Origin: Blastococcus sp. TF02A-30 | GTDB taxonomy: Bacteria > Actinomycetota > Actinomycetes > Mycobacteriales > Geodermatophilaceae | DNA: 64,000 bases | Direction: 5' to 3' | NCBI RefSeq assembly: GCF_003319185.1 | Contig: NZ_QOHJ01000004.1 | Coordinates: 402,831 to 466,830 of the forward strand | Part shown: piece after piece, positions 1 through 7,533 of the stretch | How positions within the stretch are numbered: the first letter of the stretch is position 1 | How the letters are laid out: the number at the start of each line of letters is the position of its first letter | Position numbers and translations under genes: made by a program | The notes under the pieces: generated by a model | The model's database searches: none | What the model saw: only the letters and a program-made list of their open reading frames with translations | What the model was told of the DNA's origin: nothing

Positions 1-1
1 G

Positions 2-2035
2 GAGGCCGGCGTCCCCGTCGTCGGCTTCGAGCGCGCCGCCGAGCTCGGGGGGCTGTGGCGGATCGACGCGGGCACGGCCGCCTACGAGGGCCTGACGCTC
101 AACACCAGCAAGCCGCGCACCCAGTTCGCCGACTTCCCGATGCCGGAGGAGTGGCCGGACTACCCCAGCCGGGCGCAGATGGTCGAGTACCTGCAGGGCT
201 ACGCCGACCGCTTCGGCGTGACCGGCGCCTACCGGCTGCGGACGACGGTGGACACCGCGCGCCGCTCGGGCTCCGGCTGGGAGATCACCGCGACCGGCCC
301 GGACGGGACGACGACGGAGCGCTTCGACCACCTCGTCGTCGCCAACGGGCACAACATCGAGCCGAAGCTGCCCTCGCCGCCGTACCCGGGCGAGTTCGCC
401 GGGGTGCAGGAGCACGCGCACGACTACCTCTCCCCCGCCCGGTACGCCGGCAAGCGGGTGCTCGTCGTGGGTACCGGCAACTCGGCGATGGACATCTCCG
501 CCGAGCTGGCCGGAGTCGCCGACCGCGTGCTGCTCTCCGCCCGCCGCGGCGTGTGGATCGTGCCGAAGCGCCTGCTGGGCAAGCCGTCGGACCAGCTCAA
601 CGGCGCGCTCGCGGCGCTGCTGCCGTGGAAGGTCCGGCAGACGGTGTCGCAGACGATGCTGCGGTTCGCCGCCCCGCTGCCGGCCGGCCCGTCGCTGCCG
701 CCGCCGGCGCAGGGGCTGCTGCAGGACCACCCGACGCTCAGCGACCGGGTGCCGGCGCTGGTCGCCGAGGGGAGGATCCTCGCCCGACCGGGCATCAGCC
801 GCTTCGCCGGGGACCGGGTGGAGTTCGCCGACGGCAGCTCCGACGAGGTCGACGTCATCATCTGGGCGACCGGCTACCGCGCCGTCGTCCCGTTCCTGGA
901 CGACGACGTCGTCGGGGATCCGTCCTGCCTGCTGCTCTACCGGCACGTCTTCCCGATCGAGGACCGCTCGCACAGCTTCATCGGGCTCATGCAGTCCACC
1001 GGCTCGGCGCTGCCGGTGGTCGAGGCGCAGTCGCGGCTGCTCGCCGCGCACCTGACCGGGACCTACCCGGTGCCGGAGCCGGCCGAGGCGCGGGTCGCGG
1101 CCGAGGCGGAGCTGGCCGCCGCCCGGGAGCGTTGGGGCGACCGGCGCCCGCACATGCGGCTGGACATCGACGCCTACCTGCGCGCGGTCGGCCAGGAGCT
1201 GGCCGCGGCCGGTTCCGATGTCCTGGCCGGGCGGCGGATCGTGGTCACCGGCGGCGCCGGCACCTTCGGCCGGGCACTGGGCGCGCGGTTCACCGCGCAC
1301 GGCGCCTCGGTCGTGGGGCTGGACCTGGTGGCCCGTGACGACCTGCCGTTCCCGGTCCTCGCCTGCGACCTCACCTCGGCGGAGTCGGTCGAGGCCGCGG
1401 TGAAGCAGGCAGCCGAGCTGCTCGGCGGCATCGACGCGCTGGTGAACAACGCCGGCCGCGGCGGACCCGCACCGGCCGAGTTCGCGCCGGACGAGGAGGT
1501 GCACGCCCAGCTGGAGCTGAACCTGCTCGGCGCGTGGCGGGTCACCGCCGCGGCGATGCCCCACCTGGAAGCAGCCCGGGGCCGGGTCGTGTTCATCGCT
1601 TCGCGCATGGCGGTGCTGCCGCTGCCGCTGGCCGCCGCGTACGGGGTGTCCAAGCGCGCGCTGGCCGCGTACGCCGACGCGCTGCGGCTGGAGGTCGGCA
1701 CGCACGTCGGCGTCTCGACGGTCTACCCGAGCATGGTGCGCAGCCCGATCCACGACAGCACCCGCCAGGCCGGGCTCTCGCTGGACAAGGTCTCCCGGCC
1801 CGAGCCGCTGGAGGGCGTCGTCGACGCGGTGGAGAAGGCGCTGACCGCGGCGAAGGCCCCGCGGGACGTGGCGACGACGCGGCGCGGCCGGATCGAGATG
1901 GCGGTCGGACGGCACCTCCCGTCGCTGGCCGACCGGGTGGTGTCTCGCACCGTGGGCCAGCGGGTGGCGGCCGGCGACTTCGCCGGCGCCCGCCTGGCGT
2001 CGGGGCTGCTGCGCCGCCACGGTCGGTCGTCGTGA
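2..2035 (+). CDS. Flavin-containing monooxygenase fused to a short-chain dehydrogenase (5' end cut by window)
   Basis: The N-terminus lies outside the window; the frame is open from base 2. The first part is a flavin-dependent monooxygenase: an early GGLWR motif, a second nucleotide-binding loop VVGTGNSAMD near base 470, and a WATGY motif near base 866. From about base 1228 the same frame encodes a complete classical SDR: TGGAGTFG cofactor loop, NNAG, and a YGVSK catalytic pair near 1640. FMOs insert one oxygen atom into ketones or heteroatoms using FAD and NADPH; SDRs interconvert alcohols and ketones. One polypeptide could therefore oxidise an alcohol and then the ketone, but the substrate is unknown. 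It overlaps the next SDR gene by 4 bp, so the two are co-translated. Confidence 0.85.
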   Translation, partial: EAGVPVVGFERAAELGGLWRIDAGTAAYEGLTLNTSKPRTQFADFPMPEEWPDYPSRAQMVEYLQGYADRFGVTGAYRLRTTVDTARRSGSGWEITATGPDGTTTERFDHLVVANGHNIEPKLPSPPYPGEFAGVQEHAHDYLSPARYAGKRVLVVGTGNSAMDISAELAGVADRVLLSARRGVWIVPKRLLGKPSDQLNGALAALLPWKVRQTVSQTMLRFAAPLPAGPSLPPPAQGLLQDHPTLSDRVPALVAEGRILARPGISRFAGDRVEFADGSSDEVDVIIWATGYRAVVPFLDDDVVGDPSCLLLYRHVFPIEDRSHSFIGLMQSTGSALPVVEAQSRLLAAHLTGTYPVPEPAEARVAAEAELAAARERWGDRRPHMRLDIDAYLRAVGQELAAAGSDVLAGRRIVVTGGAGTFGRALGARFTAHGASVVGLDLVARDDLPFPVLACDLTSAESVEAAVKQAAELLGGIDALVNNAGRGGPAPAEFAPDEEVHAQLELNLLGAWRVTAAAMPHLEAARGRVVFIASRMAVLPLPLAAAYGVSKRALAAYADALRLEVGTHVGVSTVYPSMVRSPIHDSTRQAGLSLDKVSRPEPLEGVVDAVEKALTAAKAPRDVATTRRGRIEMAVGRHLPSLADRVVSRTVGQRVAAGDFAGARLASGLLRRHGRSS

Positions 2036-2766
2036 GCACTCGTCGGGTCGCCGTCGTCACCGGGGCGTCCAGCGGGATCGGCGCGGCCACCGCGCGGGCG
2101 CTGGCCGGGGACGGGTACGACGTCGTCCTCGGTGCCCGGCGGCTGTCCGCGCTGGAGGAGGTCGCGGCGTCCTGCGGCGGCCGGGCGCTGCCGCTGGGCG
2201 TGACCGATCCGCGGTCCGTCGCGGCGTTCGCCGCGGAGGTGCCCCGCTGCGACGTGCTGGTGAACAACGCCGGCGGGGCCAAGGGGGCCGATCCGGTGGC
2301 CACCGCCGACGAGGCCGCCTGGTACTGGATGCACGAGACCAACGTGATGGGCACGCTGCGGGTGACCAAGGCGCTGCTGCCCCGCCTGATCGCCTCGGGC
2401 GACGGGCTGGTGCTCAACGTCGGCTCGATCGCCGCGCGCGAGCCGTACTCCGGTGGCGCCGGCTACAACGCGGCGAAGCACGCGGTGGCGGCGATGACCC
2501 GGGTCCTGCGGATCGAGCTGCTCGGGCAGCCGGTGCGGGTGACCGAGATCGACCCCGGCCTGGTGCGCACCCAGTTCTCACTGGTGCGCTTCGACGGAGA
2601 CACCGAACGGGCCGACGCGGTCTACCGCGGGATGACGCCGCTGACCGCCGAGGACGTCGCCGACTGCGTGCGCTGGGTGGCCTCGATGCCGGCGCACGTG
2701 AACGTCGACTCGATGCTCGTGCTCGCCCGCGACCAGGTGTCGGCGCAGGTCGTGCACCGGGTGTGA
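2032..2766 (+). CDS. SDR family NAD(P)-dependent oxidoreductase
   Basis: A 244-residue classical SDR. It shows TGASSGIG (cofactor loop) near the N-terminus, NNAGG in the middle and YNAAK as the catalytic Tyr/Lys pair. The residue order and length resemble the YdfG-like, NADP-preferring 3-hydroxy acid/serine dehydrogenase branch, but substrate cannot be assigned. The start is a GTG in the GTGA overlap with the preceding monooxygenase-SDR fusion, so expression should be coupled. It converges with the next gene, leaving only 4 bp between the stops. Confidence 0.85.
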   Translation: MSTRRVAVVTGASSGIGAATARALAGDGYDVVLGARRLSALEEVAASCGGRALPLGVTDPRSVAAFAAEVPRCDVLVNNAGGAKGADPVATADEAAWYWMHETNVMGTLRVTKALLPRLIASGDGLVLNVGSIAAREPYSGGAGYNAAKHAVAAMTRVLRIELLGQPVRVTEIDPGLVRTQFSLVRFDGDTERADAVYRGMTPLTAEDVADCVRWVASMPAHVNVDSMLVLARDQVSAQVVHRV

Positions 2767-2770
2767 CGCG

Positions 2771-3169
2771 TCAGGGGCGGTGCTGACCGTCGGTCCGGCG
2801 CTCGCCGCTGCGGACGAAGTCGCCGACGGCCTCCTCCAGGCGGGCCCAGGTGGCGCTCCACTCGACGAGCGGATCGAGGATCCGCTCGAGCACCTCGAGC
2901 TGCTGGTCGAAGGCGTCGAGCTGGGCTCGCATCGCGGCGATGGAGGTGCGCTGGGCACCGACCACGTCGGCGATGGCCTTGACCTGCGCAGCCGACAGCG
3001 CGCCGGGCGGGCTGGGCAGCGCCGGAAGGGGCAGCCGGGCCGTGGCGCTGCCCGCGAGGTGCCGGGCGCGGTCGGTGAAGGTGCGCAGCTGGTGGGCGAA
3101 CTCGTCGATCGACCGGCCGACCAACCGTCCCGTGACCGTCCGCTCCCCCGCCTCCGGATGCTCGCTCAT
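2771..3169 (-). CDS. Hypothetical helical protein
   Basis: A 132-residue protein, mostly predicted alpha-helical, with a Pro/Leu-rich linker around residues 45-58 and two amphipathic helices after it (around AAQVKAIADVV and QLDAFDQQLEVLERILDPL). I do not recognise the family. The length and helix-linker-helix layout would suit a phasin-like or other oligomerising accessory protein, but that is only a shape argument. The ATG start has a G-rich stretch just upstream. It is transcribed toward the SDR genes and is not part of their operon. Confidence 0.6.
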   Translation of the reverse strand: MSEHPEAGERTVTGRLVGRSIDEFAHQLRTFTDRARHLAGSATARLPLPALPSPPGALSAAQVKAIADVVGAQRTSIAAMRAQLDAFDQQLEVLERILDPLVEWSATWARLEEAVGDFVRSGERRTDGQHRP

Positions 3170-3211
3170 GCCCCCAACGTAGGGCCCGTCGACGAGCGGA
3201 CGCGACAGCGG

Positions 3212-4069
3212 TCAGTCCTCCGTCGAGGGAAAGCGCGCCGGTGTGCCGGTGTAGTGCCGCCGCCGCTGGAAGTAGGCCCGTTCCAGCGCGGGCAGCTCGC
3301 CCAGGACCGACAGATCACCGTCCTGCACGTTCGTGGACCCGTAGAAGTGGAGCCGGCGGAGACGGCGGCACCGTTCGACCGGTCGGAGGCCTTCGACGGC
3401 GCCGCAGTCGCTCACGCCGAGGACCTCCAGCCGCGGCAGACCGCTCAGGAAGTCCAGATCCGTGACGTGCCGGCACGCCTCGAGGTCCAGTTCCACCAGC
3501 GAGTCGAACCGGGCGAGCGCCTCGAAGCCGGACAGGTGGGGGGCCAGCCGGATGGACAAGCTCCTGAGGCGGTCCGCGAGCCCCGCCAGCGCGGCCACCG
3601 ACCGCAACCGCGCGGAGGTCAGGGTCAGCCGCTCCAGCGCCGGAAGTCCCGAGATGAGGGCAGCGACCTCGTCCGATACCTGGTGCACGTGCAGGTCCCG
3701 AAGCCGTTCGAGCGCGGCGATGCCCGGGGAGAGCCGATCCGCGTCGGTGAACACGTGCGTGAGCGAGCGGAGCGACTCCCACGGGGCCGCGCCCCGGCAG
3801 TCGGTGCCGAGGTTGAGCTCCTCCAGGTCGGCGCACGCCGCGACGTCGCTGTCGTCGTCGAAGGAACCGACGACCTCCAGGCCCACGAGGCGGTGGCCCA
3901 CCTCGCGGAGGACCCGGCAGTCCTTCTCCTCGAATCCCAGTTCGCGGTTGAGCACGAGCAGCGGCCGGGGTGTCCCCACGATGCGCCGGACCAGCTGCTC
4001 GTCCGCTCGTCCCTTCGCGACGACGACGTTCCCGGGGACCCGGAAACGCGAGGGGTCGACGGGCTCCAC
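3212..4069 (-). CDS. Leucine-rich-repeat-like protein
   Basis: About 285 residues. From roughly residue 110 to the C-terminus it contains irregular repeats of 21-26 residues with the LRR-like L..L..L pattern (LPALERLTLTSARL, DSLVELDLEACRHV, PRLEVLGVSDCGAV, RRLRRLHFYGS, LPALERAYF). The N-terminal third (RFRVPGNVVVAKGRADEQL) matches nothing I know. LRR solenoids bind proteins, so a partner-binding role is likely but unproven. The chosen GTG at 4069 has GGAGG about 10 bp upstream; the frame stays open further upstream, but there the other frame looks coding. It lies 46 bp downstream of the frameshifted gene and is probably in the same operon. Confidence 0.65.
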   Translation of the reverse strand: MEPVDPSRFRVPGNVVVAKGRADEQLVRRIVGTPRPLLVLNRELGFEEKDCRVLREVGHRLVGLEVVGSFDDDSDVAACADLEELNLGTDCRGAAPWESLRSLTHVFTDADRLSPGIAALERLRDLHVHQVSDEVAALISGLPALERLTLTSARLRSVAALAGLADRLRSLSIRLAPHLSGFEALARFDSLVELDLEACRHVTDLDFLSGLPRLEVLGVSDCGAVEGLRPVERCRRLRRLHFYGSTNVQDGDLSVLGELPALERAYFQRRRHYTGTPARFPSTED

Positions 4070-4115
4070 CCTCGCTCCACCTCCGTCCCCGGTAGCCGCT
4101 CCACCCCGACGTGCC

Positions 4116-4795
4116 TCAGGCGACCGACATGTCGATCTCGGGCAGTCTGCCGTGCATCGCCGCAGCCCGGGGCAACGGCGCGAGGGTGGCCACTCCCCCT
4201 CGCCAGGCGACGGCGTGCAGGAGGCCGCGCAGATCGTGCCAGTTCCCGCGCAGGTCCACGCCGGCCTCTTCGAGCACCGCGCCCCCGGAAGCGTCGCGGA
4301 CCCGGACCACCACGTGCAGGCCCGCGTCGCCGACGTGCCCCTCCGCTTCGACCGTCCACCGGCCGTCGGGGTGCGCTCGCGGGCCCGTCCGCCGGCGGGC
4401 CACGATCCCCTCGCGCAGCGCCGCGGCGCGCGCACCGTCCACCGCGCCCCGTCCCAGCCGTAGCGCCCGCACAGCGCCCGGAGCGCCTCGTGGTGCAGGT
4501 CGAGCAGCCGGCGTGCCCGGGTCTCCGCATCGAGGCTCGCCAGCTGTGCGGCGTCGATCCGCCGGCCGATCTCGAGCACGTCGTCGTCGCGGGTCAGCCG
4601 TCCCGGCAGCGACTCGTCACGGCGCGGAACGCGCTCGGCCCACAGCGCGACGACCACCTTGCGGACGGGCCCGGTGTCGAGGGCCGGCAGCCCCGCGTCG
4701 AACGCGCTGGCCACGCGGATCCCCGAGGCCCGCAGCACCCGCCGCTCGTCGACGTCGCGGAGGTCCACGGGCAGGATCGCGGTCTCACGCAGCAC
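4116..4795 (-). pseudogene. Unrecognised gene apparently split by a -1 frameshift
   Basis: Two frames each carry GC3-rich coding-like sequence that joins near base 4440-4450. Upstream (VLRETAILPVDLRDVDERRVL ... ALCGRYGWDGARW) it is in one frame; downstream (VDGARAAALREGIVARR ... GRLPEIDMSVA, stop at 4116) in the next. Moving between them needs a single -1 step within a G-rich run. Joined, the product would be about 226 residues. The first frame has no stop and runs on into the LRR gene, which is why a single long frame appears here. It could be a recent pseudogene, a sequencing error in the G-run, or programmed frameshifting. The family is unknown. The GTG start at 4795 is 5 bp after the upstream small gene, suggesting coupling. 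Confidence 0.5.
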
Positions 4796-4800
4796 GGTCG

Positions 4801-4959
4801 TCAGGCGGGAGCCGGAGCCGCGTCGCTGGCTCCCGACCGGACGACCTGCGGCTCGTCGCGCCGGCCGGGGCGCTCGCGGTGGTCGCCGAGCTCGTGCCGC
4901 ACCCGGGCCAGGCCCTCGGCGGTGCGGACGTCGGCGCTCGCACGCATCCGTGCGGTCAT
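4801..4959 (-). CDS. Small hypothetical protein (52 aa)
   Basis: A short gene starting at an ATG with a good GGGAGGG ribosome binding site about 10 bp upstream. Nearly every codon ends in G or C, as in real genes of this genome. The product is highly charged and Arg/Glu-rich (MTARMRASADVRTAEGLARV at its start), with no membrane segment. It ends 5 bp before the start of the frameshifted gene and probably heads a three-gene operon ending with the LRR protein. No family recognised. Confidence 0.5.
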   Translation of the reverse strand: MTARMRASADVRTAEGLARVRHELGDHRERPGRRDEPQVVRSGASDAAPAPA

Positions 4960-5118
4960 GGCTCTCGCCCTCCCTGCCGCCCACCAGCCGGTTCAGGGCG
5001 ACCCTACGTCGGTGGCTCGGATCGCCGGACGGTCTCGGCTCGTCCCGCGCTCCCCCGCTGTCGCATGCTTCCCGCGCCGGTTCTGCCGCCGGGCCGTCCG
5101 GTCGGCAGAGTGGTCGCC

Positions 5119-6306
5119 ATGCGCTCCCCGGCCCTCCGCACCGTCGCTCTCCTCGGCCTCGTGGTCGGGGGTCTGCTCCCGGCGTGCGGCAACGGCTCCG
5201 AGCCGGCCCAGGGCTCGGGCGCGACGACCTCCTCCACGACGACGACCACCACTCCTCCGGCCGACGACCCGGAGTCCGCCGTCGCCGCGGCGCTGGAGAG
5301 CCTGGACCGGCGCGCCGAGATCGCCCAGCTCTTCGTCGTCGGCCTCGCCCCCGAGGAGCTCGACCGGGGCCCGGACCTCGCCGCCGAGGGCGTGGGCGGG
5401 CTGTTCCTCCGCGGCCGGCCGGAGCAGTCGGTGACCGACCTCGCCGGCATCACCGGCGGCTGGCAGGAGCAGGCACCAGGTCCGGGGCTGTGGATCGCCG
5501 CCGACCAGGAGGGCGGCAGCGTCCAGACGCTCAAGGGCGAGGGCTTCGAGCAGCTGCCGCCGGCCACCGAGCAGGGCGACCTGCCGGCCGACCAGCTGCG
5601 CGCGCTCGCCGACGGCATGGGCGCCGCCCTGAGCGCGGCCGGCGTCAACCTCAACCTGGCGCCGGTCGTCGACGTCGTCCCCGCGGGCACCGAGGCCGGC
5701 AACGAGCCGATCGGCTACTACGACCGGCAGTACGGCAGCACCGGCGGCGAGGTCACCGCCGCCGCGAGCACCGTCGTCGACGGGCTGGCCGCGGCCCGGG
5801 TGACCGCCACGCTCAAGCACTTCCCGGGGCTGGGCAGGGTCCGGGAGAACACCGACACGAGCGCCGACGTCGTCGACCCCGTCACGACCGCCGGCGACGA
5901 CCAGGTGACCGCCTTCGCCGGCACGCTCACCCGGACGTCCGCGGCGCACCCCATGGTCATGATGTCCAGCGCCACGTACCCGCAGATCGACCCGTCCGCG
6001 CCGGCCGCCTTCTCCCCCGTGGTGATCGGCGACCTGCTGCGGGGCCGGCTGGCCTTCGCCGGGCCGGTCATCTCCGACGACCTCGGCGCGGCCGAGGCGC
6101 TGGCCGCCGTGCCGGTCGGCGAGCGCGCGGTCCGCTTCCTCGCCGCCGGGGGGACGCTGGTCCTCACCGTCGCGGTCGACACCTACGCCGAGATGCTCGA
6201 CGCCGTCGAGGCGGAGGCGGAGAGCGACCCGGCCTTCGGCGAGCAGGTCGACGCCGCCGTGCGCACCGCGCTCCTGGCCAAGGCCCACGCCGGGCTGCTG
6301 GGCTGA
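5119..6306 (+). CDS. Glycoside hydrolase family 3 lipoprotein (NagZ-like)
   Basis: A 395-residue secreted lipoprotein: basic start MRSPALR, hydrophobic stretch, then LPAC as lipobox with the acylated Cys at about residue 23. A Ser/Thr/Pro-rich linker follows. The rest is a GH3 N-terminal barrel with DQEGG, KHFPG and SDDLGA; the Asp of SDDL is the expected nucleophile. GH3 enzymes of this class remove beta-linked N-acetylglucosamine, for example in peptidoglycan recycling. Odd: after KHFPG the usual His and the following Asp-His dyad of NagZ are not evident (it reads LGRVRENTDTSADV), so acid/base catalysis may differ or activity may be reduced. The ATG start is the first that gives a full signal peptide. 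Confidence 0.8.
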   Translation: MRSPALRTVALLGLVVGGLLPACGNGSEPAQGSGATTSSTTTTTTPPADDPESAVAAALESLDRRAEIAQLFVVGLAPEELDRGPDLAAEGVGGLFLRGRPEQSVTDLAGITGGWQEQAPGPGLWIAADQEGGSVQTLKGEGFEQLPPATEQGDLPADQLRALADGMGAALSAAGVNLNLAPVVDVVPAGTEAGNEPIGYYDRQYGSTGGEVTAAASTVVDGLAAARVTATLKHFPGLGRVRENTDTSADVVDPVTTAGDDQVTAFAGTLTRTSAAHPMVMMSSATYPQIDPSAPAAFSPVVIGDLLRGRLAFAGPVISDDLGAAEALAAVPVGERAVRFLAAGGTLVLTVAVDTYAEMLDAVEAEAESDPAFGEQVDAAVRTALLAKAHAGLLG

Positions 6307-6341
6307 TCCAGCCGACGTCGAGCCCGACCGCCCGGGAAACG

Positions 6342-6413
6342 CCGGAGGCGCCGAGATCGCGGGATCTCGGCGCCTCCGGGGGCTGGTGCGCCGAGATCAC
6401 GGGATCTCGGCGC
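6342..6413. terminator. Tandem palindromes between convergent genes
   Basis: Two hairpins share the same core. The first (6342-6379) has 17-bp perfect arms and a GCGG loop; the second (6388-6413) has 11-bp perfect arms and an ACGG loop. Both contain CGCCGAGATC paired with GATCTCGGCG. They sit between two convergent genes, so a bidirectional terminator fits. The shared core also suggests a dispersed extragenic palindromic repeat. Confidence 0.65.
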
Positions 6414-6430
6414 GGCAAGGGCCCAGCGGG

Positions 6431-7165
6431 TCAGTACCAGCCCTTGGCCTGCGAGTGCGCCCACGCGCCGCAGGGCGAGCCGAAGCGGTTGTTGATGTAG
6501 ATCAGCCCCGCGTCGATCTGCCGGTAGCCGTCCGAGGTCTTGGCGATGCCGGTGCCGGCCCAGGTGCTGTCGAGGAACTGCGCGATCCCGTACGCGGTGC
6601 TCGAGGGGTTCTGCGCGTTCGGGTTCCAGCCGCTCTCCTTGCCCCACAGGTTCTCGAGGCAGGTGAACTCCGACCCGGCGCCGCCCAGCTTCTGCATGGC
6701 GTAGTCCTTGTAGGACCCGGCCGGTGCGACGGCGGCGGTGGTGCCCCGGCCGGGGCGGGCGGCGGCGGCGGCGGCCTGGGCCTCGGCCTGGCGGGCGGCT
6801 TCCACGCGGGCGGCCTCCGCCCGGGCGGCCTCCTCGGCGGCGGCGCGGGCGGCGGCCTCCTCGGCGGCGATCCGGTCGCGCTCGGCCTGCTCGGCGACGG
6901 CCTGCGCCTCGGCGGCGGCGGCCTGCTGGGCGTCGCGCTCGCTGCGGCTGGCGGCCAGTTCCTCGAGCGGCGCGACGTCGTCGGCCGGGGCGGCCTGAGC
7001 GTCGACGCCGAGCGCCTGCGCGACGCTCGTCGTCTCGGTCGGCGCGTCGGCGTGGGCGGCGGGCTCGCCGGCGGTGAACGCGCTGGCGGCGATGGCGCCG
7101 GCAGCGGCCACGGCCAGGAGGGCGGCGGGACGGCGGCGCGCGGTCATGGTGGTGCGGAGGTTCAT
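6431..7165 (-). CDS. Secreted lytic transglycosylase-like protein with Ala/Glu-rich coiled coil
   Basis: A 244-residue exported protein: Arg-rich N-terminus, hydrophobic signal (AALLAVAAAGAIAASAF), Ala-rich cleavage region. Residues about 70-140 form a very Ala/Glu/Arg-rich helix, probably a coiled coil. The C-terminal 95 residues are an SLT-type domain with the catalytic Glu in LWGKESGWNP and the AYGIAQF motif, ending in CGAWAHSQAKGWY. Such enzymes cleave the glycan strands of peptidoglycan during growth or resuscitation. The long leader carries a c-di-AMP riboswitch, a common arrangement for actinobacterial cell-wall hydrolases, so expression is probably tied to turgor or c-di-AMP level. 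No strong Shine-Dalgarno is seen directly before the ATG. Confidence 0.85.
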   Translation of the reverse strand: MNLRTTMTARRRPAALLAVAAAGAIAASAFTAGEPAAHADAPTETTSVAQALGVDAQAAPADDVAPLEELAASRSERDAQQAAAAEAQAVAEQAERDRIAAEEAAARAAAEEAARAEAARVEAARQAEAQAAAAAARPGRGTTAAVAPAGSYKDYAMQKLGGAGSEFTCLENLWGKESGWNPNAQNPSSTAYGIAQFLDSTWAGTGIAKTSDGYRQIDAGLIYINNRFGSPCGAWAHSQAKGWY

Positions 7166-7204
7166 GGGGAGGGTCTGCTCCGGGGCTCAGGGCGCGGCAG
7201 AGCA

Positions 7205-7224
7205 GCCGCCCACCAGGGGGCGGC
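7205..7224 (-). terminator. Hairpin downstream of the riboswitch aptamer
   Basis: GCCGCCC and GGGCGGC form a 7-bp perfect stem with a 6-nt loop, located between the aptamer and the transglycosylase start codon. No T-run follows on the minus strand. It may be part of the expression platform, either as a GC-rich terminator or as a structure that hides the translation start. Confidence 0.4.
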
Positions 7225-7235
7225 GACGCGCTGCA

Positions 7236-7405
7236 GCTGTCCAGTTCTTCCGTGAGCCGCCTACCGAGTTAGCTGACGGGTTCGGGCGGGAAGCAGCCCT
7301 ACCGCCGGCGGACTGGTGGCCCGCGGGCGTGATTCACCCCAGTACTGCGGTGGGTCCCCGGCTCGCCCGTGCTGGGCGACTCGGCGGCGCCCGGGAGCCG
7401 GCCCT
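7236..7405 (-). ncRNA. ydaO/yuaA-type cyclic di-AMP riboswitch
   Basis: Read on the minus strand, the leader contains the conserved blocks of the ydaO class in the right order: GAGCCGGGGACCCA, GGGGTGAATC, GTAGGGC, GCCCGAACCCGTCAGCTAAC and CGGTAGGCGG followed by GGAAG. This class binds c-di-AMP and usually switches the downstream gene off when the ligand is high. Here it precedes a secreted lytic transglycosylase, a typical target in Actinobacteria. The outer boundaries are approximate because the P1 stem was not modelled. Confidence 0.88.
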
Positions 7406-7437
7406 CGGTCGAGGACGGCGGCGCACCGGACCGGGCC

Positions 7438-7467
7438 AACGTAACCGCTGTTATCGATCCGTGACAA
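7438..7467 (-). promoter_or_regulatory. Candidate promoter for the riboswitch-transglycosylase transcript
   Basis: On the minus strand there is a TTGTCA -35-like hexamer, an 18-bp gap and TACGTT as a -10-like hexamer, placed about 35-40 bp upstream of the riboswitch. The remaining leader between 7166 and 7533 holds the aptamer and a hairpin; I see no gene in it. Confidence 0.4.
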
Positions 7468-7533
7468 CGTCGGAACCGGAATTCCGGCCGTGACGCATCT
7501 CCCCTTCCGGGGAACCCGCAGGTCGGCGAGCCG

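Noticed and set aside
3212..4984. A single 590-residue minus-strand reading frame
   Set aside because: Its middle part loses coding character while another frame gains it, and a separate start with a good ribosome site exists at 4069. I treat it as a small gene, a frameshifted gene and an LRR gene.
2780..5434. An 884-residue plus-strand frame
   Set aside because: Antisense to several better-supported genes, with Arg/Gly/Pro-rich low-complexity translation and no family match.
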